A DNA stretch of 64,000 bases. Origin: Mesobacillus selenatarsenatis SF-1 (GTDB taxonomy: Bacteria > Bacillota > Bacilli > Bacillales > Cytobacillaceae). Numbering within the stretch: position 1 is the stretch's first letter; every line of letters starts with the position of its first letter. Shown here piece by piece: positions 1 to 9,250 of this stretch. The stretch is from assembly GCF_000813125.1 (NCBI RefSeq), contig NZ_BASE01000071.1, forward strand, positions 1 to 64,000. Reading direction: 5' to 3'. The position numbers and the translations under genes were made by a program. A model generated the notes under the pieces. That model searched no databases. It saw nothing but the letters and a program-made list of their open reading frames with translations, and was not told the DNA's origin.

Positions 1-71
1 CTCAATTTTAGGGCGCCAATTAGCTTCATTGGTGACCTGTTTTCACAAATCTAAAATTTCAGGGCGCCAAT
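1..71. repeat. Intergenic repeat, two copies, about 51 bp apart
   Basis: The string AGGGCGCCAAT occurs at position 10 and again at 61, each preceded by AATTTY, giving a period of 51 bp. The unit contains the palindrome GGCGCC and an inverted pair GCCAAT / ATTGGT. It lies just downstream of the 3' end of mccB and may continue beyond the left edge. Its size and position resemble the 52-bp arrays near 8.0, 30.2 and 60.2 kb. Confidence 0.6.
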
Positions 72-86
72 CGGCTCAAGTGTCTT

Positions 87-1220
<1,134 letters not shown>

Positions 1221-2144
1221 TCAAATTCCCCCCTCGTAGATTCTTTTGCTTAAATAACGCTCACTTCCGTCTGGAAAGACTGTAACGATTTTTGTGCCAG
1301 GAGGTGCTTTTCGTGCTTCTTGTAAAGCTGCGTGAAGAGCTGCACCAGATGAGCTTGCAGCAAGTATTCCCTCTTTAGCCGCGAGTTCTTTCACGATGTC
1401 AAATGCATCATTATCGGAAATGGTATAGATTTCATCAAATAAAGCAGAGTCCATATATGGCGGAAGAAATTCCATTCCGATTCCTTCAGTTTTATGGGGA
1501 CCTGACTGGCCTCCATTCAGAATCGATCCTTCCGGTTCAACAATGACGGTCTTAATCATTGGATTTTTTTCCTTTAAAAATTTCGCTGTACCCATGAATG
1601 TTCCACCGGTACCTGCACCAGCTACGAAAATATCAATCTCACCAGTTACGTCTTGCCAAATCTCAGGTCCCAACGTCTTATAATAAGTTTCTGGGTTAGA
1701 CGGATTTGAAAATTGGGATGGTGAATAGGAATTAGGAATTTCTTTCAGCAAATTTTCCGTTTTGCGGATTGCTCCAGCCATCCCTTCCGAGGTAGGTGTA
1801 TGGATGATATTAGCGCCAAGAGCCCTCATGACCGTCTGTTTTTCAATGCTGAATTTTTCCGGCACTACAAAAATAACATCAATTCCTTTGTTGATCGCTG
1901 CCAACGCCAGACCGATACCCGTATTTCCTGCAGTTGGCTCGATTAGTGTACCGCCTTTTTCCAACTTACCTGTACGGAATGCCTCTTCGATTAGCTCTAT
2001 CCCTAGTCGGTCCTTAATGCTGCCTCCTGGATTTAAGTATTCCAGCTTTGCGTATAAGCGGACATCGCTAGGCAAATGGAATTGGGTAAGCTCAACCATT
2101 GGTGTATGCCCTATCAATTCATGGATACTGCGGTAAACCGTCAT
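1221..2144 (-). CDS. mccA: Cystathionine beta-synthase, O-acetylserine-dependent type (MccA)
   Basis: 307-aa fold-type II PLP enzyme of the cysteine synthase family. In Bacillus, MccA joins homocysteine to O-acetylserine to make cystathionine. The PLP lysine is K44 in GGSIKDRLG, the substrate loop is EPTAGNTGIG (about 69-78) and the phosphate-binding region is GAGTGGT. The C-terminal SSSGAAL segment is also conserved. The ATG at 2144 is preceded by AGGAG; a nearer ATG inside AAATGCAATGA is out of frame and closes at once. It lies between luxS and mccB in a single-direction operon, fitting reverse transsulfuration. It could be mistaken for cysteine synthase CysK from similarity alone. Confidence 0.92.
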   Translation of the reverse strand: MTVYRSIHELIGHTPMVELTQFHLPSDVRLYAKLEYLNPGGSIKDRLGIELIEEAFRTGKLEKGGTLIEPTAGNTGIGLALAAINKGIDVIFVVPEKFSIEKQTVMRALGANIIHTPTSEGMAGAIRKTENLLKEIPNSYSPSQFSNPSNPETYYKTLGPEIWQDVTGEIDIFVAGAGTGGTFMGTAKFLKEKNPMIKTVIVEPEGSILNGGQSGPHKTEGIGMEFLPPYMDSALFDEIYTISDNDAFDIVKELAAKEGILAASSSGAALHAALQEARKAPPGTKIVTVFPDGSERYLSKRIYEGGI

Positions 2145-2159
2145 TGCATTTAACTCTCC

Positions 2160-2627
2160 TTATTCAGCAAATACCTGGCGCCATTCATCTTTCTTTTCCA
2201 GCATTTTTGCTGCAATTTCTTTTGCTCCCTCAAGGCTGTGGCTCGCTGCCCAGCCGCACTGGATTTCATTGCAGGCAGGAACCTCATCTGCCTCAAGCAC
2301 ATCATTCAGAGTTTGTTCTAACACTTCAAGAATATTGTCGTAATCATCATGGTTGATCACCGATAGATAAAACCCCGTCTGGCAGCCCATCGGACTAATA
2401 TCTACGACACTGGCATGATGATTACGAATATTTTCTGCCATAAGATGCTCGAGCGAGTGAAGGCCAGGCATTTCCATATGCTCCTTGTTCGGCTGGCAGA
2501 ATCGAATATCATACTTATGTATGACATCGCCACTTGCGCCCTGTGTTGTTCCTGCCAATCGGATATATGGTGCCGCCACCTTCGTGTGATCTAAATTAAA
2601 GCTTTCAACATTCATTTTCTTTACCAT
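2160..2627 (-). CDS. luxS: S-ribosylhomocysteine lyase (LuxS)
   Basis: 155-aa LuxS. It cleaves S-ribosylhomocysteine to homocysteine and the AI-2 precursor 4,5-dihydroxy-2,3-pentanedione. The metal site HxxEH is visible as HSLEH (57-61), the catalytic cysteine as C82 in PMGCQTG, and a third metal ligand lies in the NEIQCG segment near 126. The start overlaps the mtnN stop (TAATG), so it is translationally coupled to mtnN. Translation could instead begin at M5 (MNVESF). Lying between mtnN and mccA, it supplies homocysteine directly to the next enzyme; the B. subtilis operon as I recall it lacks luxS at this place. Confidence 0.96.
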   Translation of the reverse strand: MVKKMNVESFNLDHTKVAAPYIRLAGTTQGASGDVIHKYDIRFCQPNKEHMEMPGLHSLEHLMAENIRNHHASVVDISPMGCQTGFYLSVINHDDYDNILEVLEQTLNDVLEADEVPACNEIQCGWAASHSLEGAKEIAAKMLEKKDEWRQVFAE

Positions 2628-3325
2628 TACCTCTTCAGCTCCTCTAACATTAGTAAAATCAGTTCTGCGGAATTTTTTGCGGCCGTTTCCAAGAATTGAT
2701 CAAACGAAATATTTGATTCCTTCCCTGCAATATCGGAAAGTGACCTGATGATAACAAATGGGACTTCGAACTGATGGGCTACCTGGGCTATCGCTGCTGC
2801 TTCCATTTCTGCTGCATACAAATCAGGCAGCTTGGTCCTGATGAATTCTACCCTCTCCGGGTCGTTCATGAAGGAATCACCTGAAGCGATCAATCCTTTA
2901 ACAATCTGGATGCCATCAATCTTTTCAGCACTCTTTAACGCTACCGTGACAAGCTTTTCATCTGGGGTGAAGTAAGCAGGCATCCTTGGTACCTGGCCAT
3001 ATTCGTATCCAAAGATAGTTACATCAACATCGTGATGCCTTACTTCTGTCGAGATGATGACATCACCAACATTTAGGTTTTTGTGAAAACCGCCTGCAGA
3101 ACCTGTATTGATGATGACATCGGGTTGGAATTTATCAATAAGGATCGCTGTCCCCATTGCCGCATTTACTTTGCCGATTCCTGACTTAAGCAGGACTACT
3201 TGCAAGCTATCAATCTCTCCTTGATAAAATTCACTACCAGCAAGATACGTATCTTCCCTGTTTTTGAGTTTACTGCGAAGCAAATCTACTTCTTCATCCA
3301 TTGCACCAATAATCCCAACTCTCAT
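2627..3325 (-). CDS. mtnN: 5'-methylthioadenosine/S-adenosylhomocysteine nucleosidase (MtnN)
   Basis: 232-aa nucleosidase that removes adenine from S-adenosylhomocysteine and methylthioadenosine. It begins with the family N-terminus [13 protein letters not shown], where one of the paired glutamates is catalytic; [13 protein letters not shown] holds the ribose-binding glutamates, and the catalytic aspartate is in RSLSDIAG. The ATG at 3325 has GGGGGAGAGG upstream. Its product S-ribosylhomocysteine is the substrate of the overlapping downstream luxS. It follows yrrT in the same operon. Confidence 0.95.
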   Translation of the reverse strand: MRVGIIGAMDEEVDLLRSKLKNREDTYLAGSEFYQGEIDSLQVVLLKSGIGKVNAAMGTAILIDKFQPDVIINTGSAGGFHKNLNVGDVIISTEVRHHDVDVTIFGYEYGQVPRMPAYFTPDEKLVTVALKSAEKIDGIQIVKGLIASGDSFMNDPERVEFIRTKLPDLYAAEMEAAAIAQVAHQFEVPFVIIRSLSDIAGKESNISFDQFLETAAKNSAELILLMLEELKR

Positions 3326-3348
3326 CGTGCCTCTCCCCCATACTATCT

Positions 3349-3996
3349 TTACTTTTTATTTTCTTTCACGGCTTCCATTACCCAAACATAGGAGTTTAAC
3401 TTTTCAAAATTAACCTGGAAGCCATGTATCTCGAAGATCTGCTTTAGTACCTCAAGAGTCGTATAGTGCTCACTCTGCAGATCCTTAAGGAGATTCTCGT
3501 ATCCTTGTTCCTTTACTATCCTATGCCTTTCATTACGGTCTCTTTCATTTAAAAAAACAGTATCCGCAAATACGATCTTTCCACCTGTTTCTAACATTTC
3601 GCTGTATAGCTTTATGGCGGTATCCTTTTCATCATCAGTTAAATGATGAAAAGCATAGGTACTGACAATTGAATCTATTTTTCCAGGAAGATTTGGAAAT
3701 TGAATAAAATCTCCATCGTATAATTCTAGATTCATGAACCGAGCCTTCGTTTTTTCCCTCATGACTTTTGAAGGCTCTACTCCATATACCTCTCTGCCCA
3801 AGCCGATTAGTTTTTCGGTAAGATTTCCTGTCCCAACACCAAATTCAAGTACCCTACCCTTTGACTTTTGAGCTACTAATTTTAAAATTCCCTCGTAATT
3901 TTCAAAAACATCTTTATATTCAGCGTCTTGCCCAGAAACCGTCTCGTCGTAAAACTCTGCCCATTCGTCAAACAAGGGGATAAATTCCCTGCCCAA
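3349..3996 (-). CDS. yrrT: SAM-dependent methyltransferase YrrT
   Basis: 215-aa class I methyltransferase, the usual first gene of the Bacillus cysteine-from-methionine operon. The SAM-binding motif is [12 protein letters not shown], followed by the acidic VYGVEPS strand and [10 protein letters not shown]. The physiological substrate is unknown. The open frame extends upstream to 4065, but I place the start at the TTG at 3996: GGGTGA lies 5 nt before it, the protein then begins [12 protein letters not shown] like the family, and the longer version would start with 23 atypical residues lying over the operator region. It is transcribed from the promoter at 4054-4081. Confidence 0.9.
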   Translation of the reverse strand: MGREFIPLFDEWAEFYDETVSGQDAEYKDVFENYEGILKLVAQKSKGRVLEFGVGTGNLTEKLIGLGREVYGVEPSKVMREKTKARFMNLELYDGDFIQFPNLPGKIDSIVSTYAFHHLTDDEKDTAIKLYSEMLETGGKIVFADTVFLNERDRNERHRIVKEQGYENLLKDLQSEHYTTLEVLKQIFEIHGFQVNFEKLNSYVWVMEAVKENKK

Positions 3997-4023
3997 ATTA
4001 TTCACCCGCTTTTTAATTATTAT

Positions 4024-4044
4024 AATTCCTATATGTATAGTATG
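4024..4044 (-). promoter_or_regulatory. Candidate CymR operator of the yrrT operon
   Basis: On the minus strand the 21-nt segment ends in GGAATT, preceded by an AT-rich stretch matching most positions of the CymR box as I remember it (TAWWNC..ANWNA..GGAATT), with two mismatches. It lies just downstream of the -10 box, a repressing position. In B. subtilis the yrrT operon is repressed by CymR when cysteine is plentiful; assignment here is by analogy. Confidence 0.5.
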
Positions 4045-4053
4045 AATTAAAAT

Positions 4054-4081
4054 ATTATAGGTCACATATTAGCACACTCAA
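4054..4081 (-). promoter_or_regulatory. SigA-type promoter of yrrT-mtnN-luxS-mccA-mccB
   Basis: Minus strand: -35 TTGAGT (4076-4081), 16-bp spacer, -10 TATAAT (4054-4059). The predicted start of transcription is near 4047, next to the candidate CymR site and about 50 nt before the chosen yrrT start. Confidence 0.65.
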
Positions 4082-4189
4082 TTTTCTAAATCAATTTATT
4101 TTATCGGGATGAAATTCCCTTTGCATCGAAGAAAACAACTCAATAATAGTGTATACTTACTATAAACAAAGACATTTCAGGGGGAAAAC

Positions 4190-4549
4190 ATGGGAAAGAG
4201 AGTGCTAGTTGCTGAGGATGAGCAAAGAATTAGCCATTTATTAAAGATGTACTTAGAAAGAGAAGAATTTGTTGTGGAAGTCGCGGACAATGGCGATGAA
4301 GCTTTGGAGAAAGCGCTGCAGGATTCCTTTGACATCATCATCCTGGACATTTTAATGCCTGGAAGAGATGGTTTTTCAGTATTGGAGGAAGTCAGGAAAA
4401 ATAAAGACACACCCGTGATCATGCTTTCTGCTAAAGGGGAAGCTCATGACCTCAAACGAGGAGAAGAATTAGGGGCCAGCGAATACATTTTGAAGCCATT
4501 CAGCCCCAAGGATGTAGTTTCGAAGATAAAAATGCTACTAAATCTATAA
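4190..4549 (+). CDS. Stand-alone response regulator receiver protein
   Basis: 119 aa, a single receiver domain with no output domain. The acidic pocket E9/D10, phospho-acceptor D53 (ILDILMPGRDG), switch serine S80 (IMLSAK) and K102 (LKPF) are all present, so it should be phosphorylatable. No histidine kinase is adjacent, making this an orphan receiver of the Spo0F/CheY size class, though not obviously either. The ATG is preceded by GGGGG. It is monocistronic and ends at a strong bidirectional terminator. It may act in a phosphorelay or by protein contact; the partner cannot be named from the sequence. Confidence 0.85.
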   Translation: MGKRVLVAEDEQRISHLLKMYLEREEFVVEVADNGDEALEKALQDSFDIIILDILMPGRDGFSVLEEVRKNKDTPVIMLSAKGEAHDLKRGEELGASEYILKPFSPKDVVSKIKMLLNL

Positions 4550-4576
4550 TCTAAAAATAAGTTGAAACTTCAATAT

Positions 4577-4620
4577 ACGCAAAGCCCTCCTTGGTCATTT
4601 CTTCCTGGAGGGCTTTGCGT
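4577..4620. terminator. Bidirectional terminator
   Basis: A 14-bp perfect stem (ACGCAAAGCCCTCC with its complement) and a 16-nt loop, between the converging receiver gene and the S51 peptidase gene; T-rich on the plus strand. Confidence 0.9.
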
Positions 4621-4627
4621 TAGCTTT

Positions 4628-5269
4628 TTATTTGATAATCTTCCCTTTACGAATTTCACTTATTGCTCCAAACAATTCAACATGATTGTCTTTGATGACA
4701 ATTCCGTCTCCGTCAGCACATGTAAAAATGCTGGATTCCTCCTGCAAAGAATAACTTAGTAATTTTTCCAGCAGTTGTTCATTTTCTTGCCAGTGCGGCA
4801 TGAACTCAAAATCCACTAAATTCAGGCCATCAAGCTGTTCTAACTTGACTTCATTTTCATCATAGAAGGAGGCTATCTTGATTGTTTTCGACATTATGAT
4901 ACTCCCTGCACTCACCCCGGTTAACAACTTTCCTTCTAGAACCATTTGTTTTAAATAGACATTAATGTTTTTATCCTGCAGATTCTTCAAAAAATAATAT
5001 GTATTACCTCCTGATAAGAAAACGCCGTCACAGCTTTTAAACTCCTCAAGCTGGTACTCCTGATACTCCTCATCTACATCAAAATAAAAGAAGTCGGTAA
5101 TACCCAGAGCCATGAATTCAGGCTTCACTTTTTCGAAATAGATTCTTTCCTTATCTGTTTGCGAGGGAATATAAGCGAGCTTAAAAGGCTTGGGACCTAT
5201 TAATTCCTTGATTGTATTTGTTAAATCAATATTGTTGCTCAAACTACTCATTAACACTAAATTAGCCAT
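4628..5269 (-). CDS. Peptidase E-like protein (family S51)
   Basis: 213 aa with the S51 signature: a glycine-rich FLSGGNTYYF segment followed by the nucleophile motif GVSAGS. Relatives are aspartyl dipeptidases (PepE) and cyanophycinases; this short form suits a cytoplasmic PepE-like enzyme. The open frame runs up to 5380, but the first 37 residues do not look like the family. The ATG at 5269 (MANLVLMSS) gives the expected N-terminal strand and has a purine-rich AAAAGAG upstream; an ATG six codons later is also possible. It is a single gene converging on the receiver gene. Substrate is not predictable. Confidence 0.75.
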   Translation of the reverse strand: MANLVLMSSLSNNIDLTNTIKELIGPKPFKLAYIPSQTDKERIYFEKVKPEFMALGITDFFYFDVDEEYQEYQLEEFKSCDGVFLSGGNTYYFLKNLQDKNINVYLKQMVLEGKLLTGVSAGSIIMSKTIKIASFYDENEVKLEQLDGLNLVDFEFMPHWQENEQLLEKLLSYSLQEESSIFTCADGDGIVIKDNHVELFGAISEIRKGKIIK

Positions 5270-5391
5270 ATATAATACCAACTCTTTTCCAAAAGATTTA
5301 TCAAAGTTAGTAAATTCGACAGGTGAATGATAAAACCTGCAATTGAAGTAACAAAAAGAGCCTGGAACATCCAGACTCATCAGAAAAACAG

Positions 5392-6687
5392 TTACTTTCT
5401 ATTCGACCAAACCACAAATGGTATTAAAACTAAGGATAGTACGCCTCCTGCAAGCGACAGGAAGGCAAAGCTTGAATTCGCAACGACCATCCCGGAAAGC
5501 ATCCCGCCCGTGGCTCCCGACAAAGCGACCATCACATCCACAGTTCCTTGCATTTTTGCGCGGTTCGTTGGATTTGTCGCATCGACAAGCAGTGCGGTTC
5601 CGCTGATCAGGCCAAAATTCCAGCCGAGACCGAGCAGAATGAGTGCCAGGGTGATCCACAGCATAGATTCACCCGGAGCAACCGCAGCCATAACCCCGGA
5701 AATCAGCAGTGTAACGCCTGAAGCGACCGCCATCGTCCCGCGTCCGACCTTATCAACAAGTACACCAGTCAATAGAGAAGGAAGATACATAGCTCCAATA
5801 TGGAACCCAATTACCATCCCAACAGCGCTTAAACCATGTCCATGGCTGCCCATATGCACCGGAGTCATCGTCATAATCGCTACCATTACCATTTGGGTGA
5901 GGACCATAATAAGGGCTGCAACTCCGATACCCCTTTTATCCGTTACGAGTTCTTCCTCTACATAATCAGGAGAGCTTGCTTTTGCATTCCGTTCTGCCAA
6001 TGCAATCGCCCTGGCAACCACAAACGGATCTGGACGGAGGAAAAACAATAGCACTAATCCAGCAACGATATAGGCTGCGGCTGCGAGAATGAATGGTCCG
6101 GACAAAGCCGGCACCCCTACAGAAATTGCAAACTCCCCCATTACCTCGACAAGGTTAGGACCAGCTACAGCACCAAACGTAGTGGACACCATCGCGATAC
6201 TGACTGCTGTCGCACGTTGTTTCGAACTGGCTAGATCCGTCCCTGCATATCGTGCCTGTAAATTTGTCGCACTTCCAGCACCGTATATTAAAAGCGCAGC
6301 AAAAAGCAAAAAGATATTATTCGTGACTGCTGCAATGATCACCCCAATTGCGCCAATTCCGCCTGTTAAAAATCCTGAAGCCAGGCCCGCGCGCCTGCCA
6401 TAGTGTTGCGAAAGACGTCCTACAACGAGAGCCGCTCCAGCAGATCCCAGGGTGAAAAGAGCTATCGGAAGACCGGCGACACTATCCGTGCCAAGCATAT
6501 CTTTAGCCAACAGCGCACCCACAGTAATACCTGCAGCAAGACCTGCACCGCCGAAAATCTGGGATAAAACAACTATTAATAATGTCCTTTTATATAAAGC
6601 TTTTTGTTTTTCAGGTGATTCTACATAAGCTTGCAGCCACTCGGGTTGACTCTCCAAAGCCGCTGCATCTTCAGTTTGACGTGACAT
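5392..6687 (-). CDS. MFS transporter, probable drug or metabolite exporter
   Basis: 431 aa with about 12 hydrophobic segments and the MFS loop motif between TM2 and TM3 (VGRLSQHYGRRAG). A charged N-terminus and central cytoplasmic loop (about 215-250) separate two halves. The ATG at 6687 is preferred over an in-frame ATG at 6726, because the -10 hexamer TATAAT overlaps the latter and GAGAGAG lies just before the former. The substrate is unknown. No regulator is adjacent, but a perfect inverted repeat covers the promoter. Confidence 0.85.
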   Translation of the reverse strand: MSRQTEDAAALESQPEWLQAYVESPEKQKALYKRTLLIVVLSQIFGGAGLAAGITVGALLAKDMLGTDSVAGLPIALFTLGSAGAALVVGRLSQHYGRRAGLASGFLTGGIGAIGVIIAAVTNNIFLLFAALLIYGAGSATNLQARYAGTDLASSKQRATAVSIAMVSTTFGAVAGPNLVEVMGEFAISVGVPALSGPFILAAAAYIVAGLVLLFFLRPDPFVVARAIALAERNAKASSPDYVEEELVTDKRGIGVAALIMVLTQMVMVAIMTMTPVHMGSHGHGLSAVGMVIGFHIGAMYLPSLLTGVLVDKVGRGTMAVASGVTLLISGVMAAVAPGESMLWITLALILLGLGWNFGLISGTALLVDATNPTNRAKMQGTVDVMVALSGATGGMLSGMVVANSSFAFLSLAGGVLSLVLIPFVVWSNRK

Positions 6688-6727
6688 TTTTTCAGCTCTC
6701 TCTTTCTTAAAATCATGATGTTGCAAT

Positions 6728-6745
6728 TATACCATATCGGGTATA
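6728..6745. promoter_or_regulatory. Palindromic operator-like site over the MFS promoter
   Basis: TATACC-CGATAT-GGTATA type inverted repeat with 6-bp arms, overlapping the -10 box (minus strand TATAAT, 6726-6731) of the MFS gene. This is the size and placement of a TetR- or MarR-type repressor site. The regulator is not in the window's neighbourhood. Confidence 0.5.
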
Positions 6746-6776
6746 TTATGGATATCATTTAAATTTAATCTTAAAT

Positions 6777-7151
6777 TCAATACTTCTCCAGCTCAGCTGC
6801 TAAATCTTCCATCAGTGTGTCCACATCGATTAAGGCAGAATCTGTGTCCGTTGGAAAAATGGAAGGTTTGACTCCGTCAGATTTCATCCCCGGAAGCCAC
6901 TTTTCAAGGAAGTGGTCCAATTCAATTCTTTTTGGACTAAAGCCTTCCCATTCTTTCTTCGCAAAGGTTTCTGCGAACTTCTCATTAGGGAAGAATGGGA
7001 GCAGTGTATTGCCCAAGTCATCTTGAGCAGTTGCCCAGCCTTCGTTATATAGTCCCCAAACCTCTTCATAATCTGCTGTTTTTTTAATGAAGTATTCATA
7101 CCTTTTAGCAGCCGGCTGCCTGATGACTGCTTCAAATTCATGTTGATTCAA
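6777..7151 (-). CDS. DUF2750 family protein
   Basis: 124-aa soluble protein. The stretch VWGLYNEGWATAQDDLGNT followed by LPFFPNEKFAE and a C-terminal IDVDTLMEDLAAELE match DUF2750, a small family of unknown function common in Bacillus and proteobacteria. It follows the acetyltransferase gene by 11 nt and is probably co-transcribed with it. No catalytic residues can be assigned. Confidence 0.8.
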   Translation of the reverse strand: MNQHEFEAVIRQPAAKRYEYFIKKTADYEEVWGLYNEGWATAQDDLGNTLLPFFPNEKFAETFAKKEWEGFSPKRIELDHFLEKWLPGMKSDGVKPSIFPTDTDSALIDVDTLMEDLAAELEKY

Positions 7152-7162
7152 TTACAGCCCTC

Positions 7163-7618
7163 CTATCGATGTCCATCTTTACGTGCCTGGATGTATCCAT
7201 AATACGAACAAGTACCATTTTGCGAAAGATCCTTTACCTCAAAGCCGCATTTGTCATAAAAGCTGAAGTTATTGGCAGAAGTGTGGGCAAACCAGTCTCC
7301 ATGCGGAAGTTTTTGTACGCAAAGCTGCACGAGTTTCTGGCCAATACCTTTTCCACGATATTCCGATAAAACTGCCAGGTCCATAATGTTCGCTGCCATA
7401 ATCTGATCCGAGATGACCCTGACCATCCCGATCATTTCATTTTGGTCCCACACTGTAAATGCCCAGGTGGAATTCTTGAATATCAGTGAAAACTTTTCCT
7501 TTTGCCAATCTGGAGTGTTCCTTACCCAGCCCGCGTCTTCAAAAAGCTTCTCAACCTTTTCCGCCGGTATTCCTTCCGTGCCTTCCCGTATGACAAGTCC
7601 ATTGAAATATTGATACAT
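7163..7618 (-). CDS. GNAT family N-acetyltransferase
   Basis: 151 aa with the acetyl-CoA loop LSEYRGKGIGQKLVQ (motif A, QxxGxG/A type) and the downstream FYDKCGFEV segment. The acceptor substrate is not predictable. The ATG at 7618 has AAGGGGAT upstream. It is the first gene of a two-gene unit with DUF2750. Confidence 0.88.
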   Translation of the reverse strand: MYQYFNGLVIREGTEGIPAEKVEKLFEDAGWVRNTPDWQKEKFSLIFKNSTWAFTVWDQNEMIGMVRVISDQIMAANIMDLAVLSEYRGKGIGQKLVQLCVQKLPHGDWFAHTSANNFSFYDKCGFEVKDLSQNGTCSYYGYIQARKDGHR

Positions 7619-7757
7619 ATATAATCCCCTTTTTAAAATTCATTAGGTTTCATATTCTGTATTTGCCAATAGATGTCCTGCCATTGTTTAACATTTGCTG
7701 TTGTCCGGTTATTTTGTTCTTTGATTACAAAGCCTAATTATAGGAGGTGTATTTTCA

Positions 7758-7919
7758 ATGGTAAGAATCCATAATCCAGTTAAAGGTGACAAAAACAAAG
7801 TCGGTGCTGACGGCCAGCTTCATGGAGGCGTAATGGAAACTGCGGACGAATTTTTTGATTCTATTTTTCAGCAAGGCGCTAAAACTAAGACTGCAGACAA
7901 ACCAAACAAACAAAAATAA
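7758..7919 (+). CDS. Small conserved-looking protein, 53 aa
   Basis: ATG at 7758 follows a textbook AGGAGG (7742-7747) and the 53-codon frame ends inside the 5' arm of a good terminator, so this is a credible gene. It begins MVRIHNPVKGDKNKVGADG, is hydrophilic, and has no signal or membrane segment. I do not recognise a family. It is monocistronic and divergent from the acetyltransferase. Confidence 0.7.
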   Translation: MVRIHNPVKGDKNKVGADGQLHGGVMETADEFFDSIFQQGAKTKTADKPNKQK

Positions 7920-7938
7920 CGCCATTTCCGGCGTTATT
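7915..7938 (+). terminator. Terminator of the 53-aa gene
   Basis: 9-bp stem AATAACGCC / GGCGTTATT, six-base loop, then TTTTTAT. Confidence 0.85.
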
Positions 7939-7975
7939 TTTATCTAGTTATTTTTAATGTTTGCAATGTAGTAAC

Positions 7976-8131
7976 TTCTTCTTGGACAATTCAATCCAAT
8001 CTCCACCTCAAAATGTCCATTAAACCCTTCTTCTTAGACATTTCAATCCGATCCAAACCTCAAAATGTCTATTAAAACCATCTTCTTAGACATTTTTACT
8101 CCATCCAAACATTGAAATGTCCTTAAGAGAC
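7976..8131. repeat. Tandem array, three 52-bp units
   Basis: Units begin at 7976, 8028 and 8080 (TTCTTCTTRGACA in the first two, ATCTTCTTAGACA in the third), a strict 52-bp period. Each carries an inverted pair, AGACATTT and AAATGTCT in the best copy, separated by 18 nt. The first two units are closest; the third has diverged. The array lies between the convergent 53-aa gene and yneF and has no coding capacity. Confidence 0.85.
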
Positions 8132-8182
8132 TCTACAAATAAGAAAAGCACTCATCGCTAATGAATGAGTGCTTGTCCTTTA

Positions 8183-8398
8183 TTATTTTCCTGTCTGCTT
8201 GTTCATTGCTGACATCATTTGATTGATTTTCTTCTGGGATGGTTTCATACCCATCTGCATCATCATCATTTTAAGCATTTGTTCGTTGATTGGCGGATTT
8301 TTCTTCAAGTAGCTCTCCATATATTTACGAGCAATGAAAAATCCTAGAGCTACACCGACAACCAATGCCAGTATACCAACTAGAATTAGATCCCACAT
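8183..8398 (-). CDS. yneF: YneF family membrane protein
   Basis: 71 aa with one N-terminal transmembrane segment (about 4-24) and the highly conserved YneF tail [20 protein letters not shown]. Function is unknown. The ATG at 8398 is chosen because GGAGGAAGT precedes it; the open frame reaches 8428 but the added residues are not family-like. It lies downstream of sirA in the same direction, as in B. subtilis. Confidence 0.92.
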   Translation of the reverse strand: MWDLILVGILALVVGVALGFFIARKYMESYLKKNPPINEQMLKMMMMQMGMKPSQKKINQMMSAMNKQTGK

Positions 8399-8556
8399 AA
8401 AAACTTCCTCCTTCATGTTGTCTAACATACAGTGTACTAAACCAACAGTTATTATACAATATCTGTAGGTTTTTTTCTCTATTAAATGAACTCATTTTGA
8501 AAACTTTTTGCATTTACTTCATAATTAATGCACTAAAAACAATGCATCAACCTTCA

Positions 8557-8997
8557 TTATACATATTTACGTTCTTTAATCGGCTTGAGCCAGCCGTATT
8601 TGTTTGATTTGAGATCGATAGCCAGGAATGATGATTCACATTTCCGGAGGATTTCAAAAAAGACTGTTTCCGCGTCGACTTGCCCATGGGAATCCAATTC
8701 TAGCCATCTCTCATGGACTCTAAGGGTGGCTGAACTGTTATTTGTGTTATTTTCATAAATATATGTGCCGTTCTCAACATGAAATCCTTTTGCCTTCGAA
8801 AGCTGTTGATGCAGGAGCTGATGGATGCGGAGCACAGGAATGGATTTTGTAACAAACTTGACTTGCTTGGCAATGATAGACTTCAGGTCATCGTTTGCTT
8901 GACTATATTCTAAAAACAATTGATAAAACATCCGTTCTCTTCCGAAATAATGGGAGGCAAATTCATCTTCTATTAGATATAGCTGGTAGGATCTCAT
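8557..8997 (-). CDS. sirA: Sporulation inhibitor of replication SirA (YneE)
   Basis: 146 aa. The N-terminal MRSYQLYLIEDEFASHYFGRE and C-terminal KSNKYGWLKPIKERKYV segments match SirA. In B. subtilis SirA binds DnaA domain I to block new rounds of replication in cells committed to sporulation, and its gene is induced by high Spo0A~P. ATG at 8997 has AGGAGGGG upstream. In B. subtilis sirA directly follows tkt; here tkt is over 4 kb away, although the sirA-yneF order is kept. Confidence 0.88.
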   Translation of the reverse strand: MRSYQLYLIEDEFASHYFGRERMFYQLFLEYSQANDDLKSIIAKQVKFVTKSIPVLRIHQLLHQQLSKAKGFHVENGTYIYENNTNNSSATLRVHERWLELDSHGQVDAETVFFEILRKCESSFLAIDLKSNKYGWLKPIKERKYV

Positions 8998-9032
8998 TTG
9001 ATCCCCTCCTCTGCAGACAAGCTTTTGTCTTT

Positions 9033-9097
9033 ATTATAGGAAAACGCTCGGTCTGCGTTTGTCTAAAGATGCCGAAAAAAACCACTAATTATGTCGA
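9033..9097 (-). promoter_or_regulatory. sirA promoter with two Spo0A (0A) boxes
   Basis: On the minus strand a TATAAT (9033-9038) lacks a recognisable -35 at 17 bp (CAAACG). Upstream lie two TGNCGAA heptamers on the plus strand: TGCCGAA at 9070-9076 and TGTCGAA at 9091-9097, 21 bp apart. A weak -35 with phased 0A boxes at about -45 and -66 is the arrangement of a Spo0A-activated SigA promoter. Confidence 0.6.
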
Positions 9098-9250
9098 ATT
9101 CAAAACTTTCTTACTTTTTCATTATAAAATCCAAAATTTCCGTTGTCACGGAATTAGAAGTTTATCAACTTTTTATGTAAAAAAAGGAATACTAGGTTGT
9201 AATCAGGGGAATATATCAATGTTAATCAGAAAGAGAAAGGATGACTATGC

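Noticed and set aside
1762-2136. Open frame on the plus strand antisense to mccA
   Set aside because: Shadow of the mccA coding strand: no ribosome binding site, no family-like sequence. Similar antisense frames over tkt, hmgA, bkdB and the ABC genes were rejected for the same reason.
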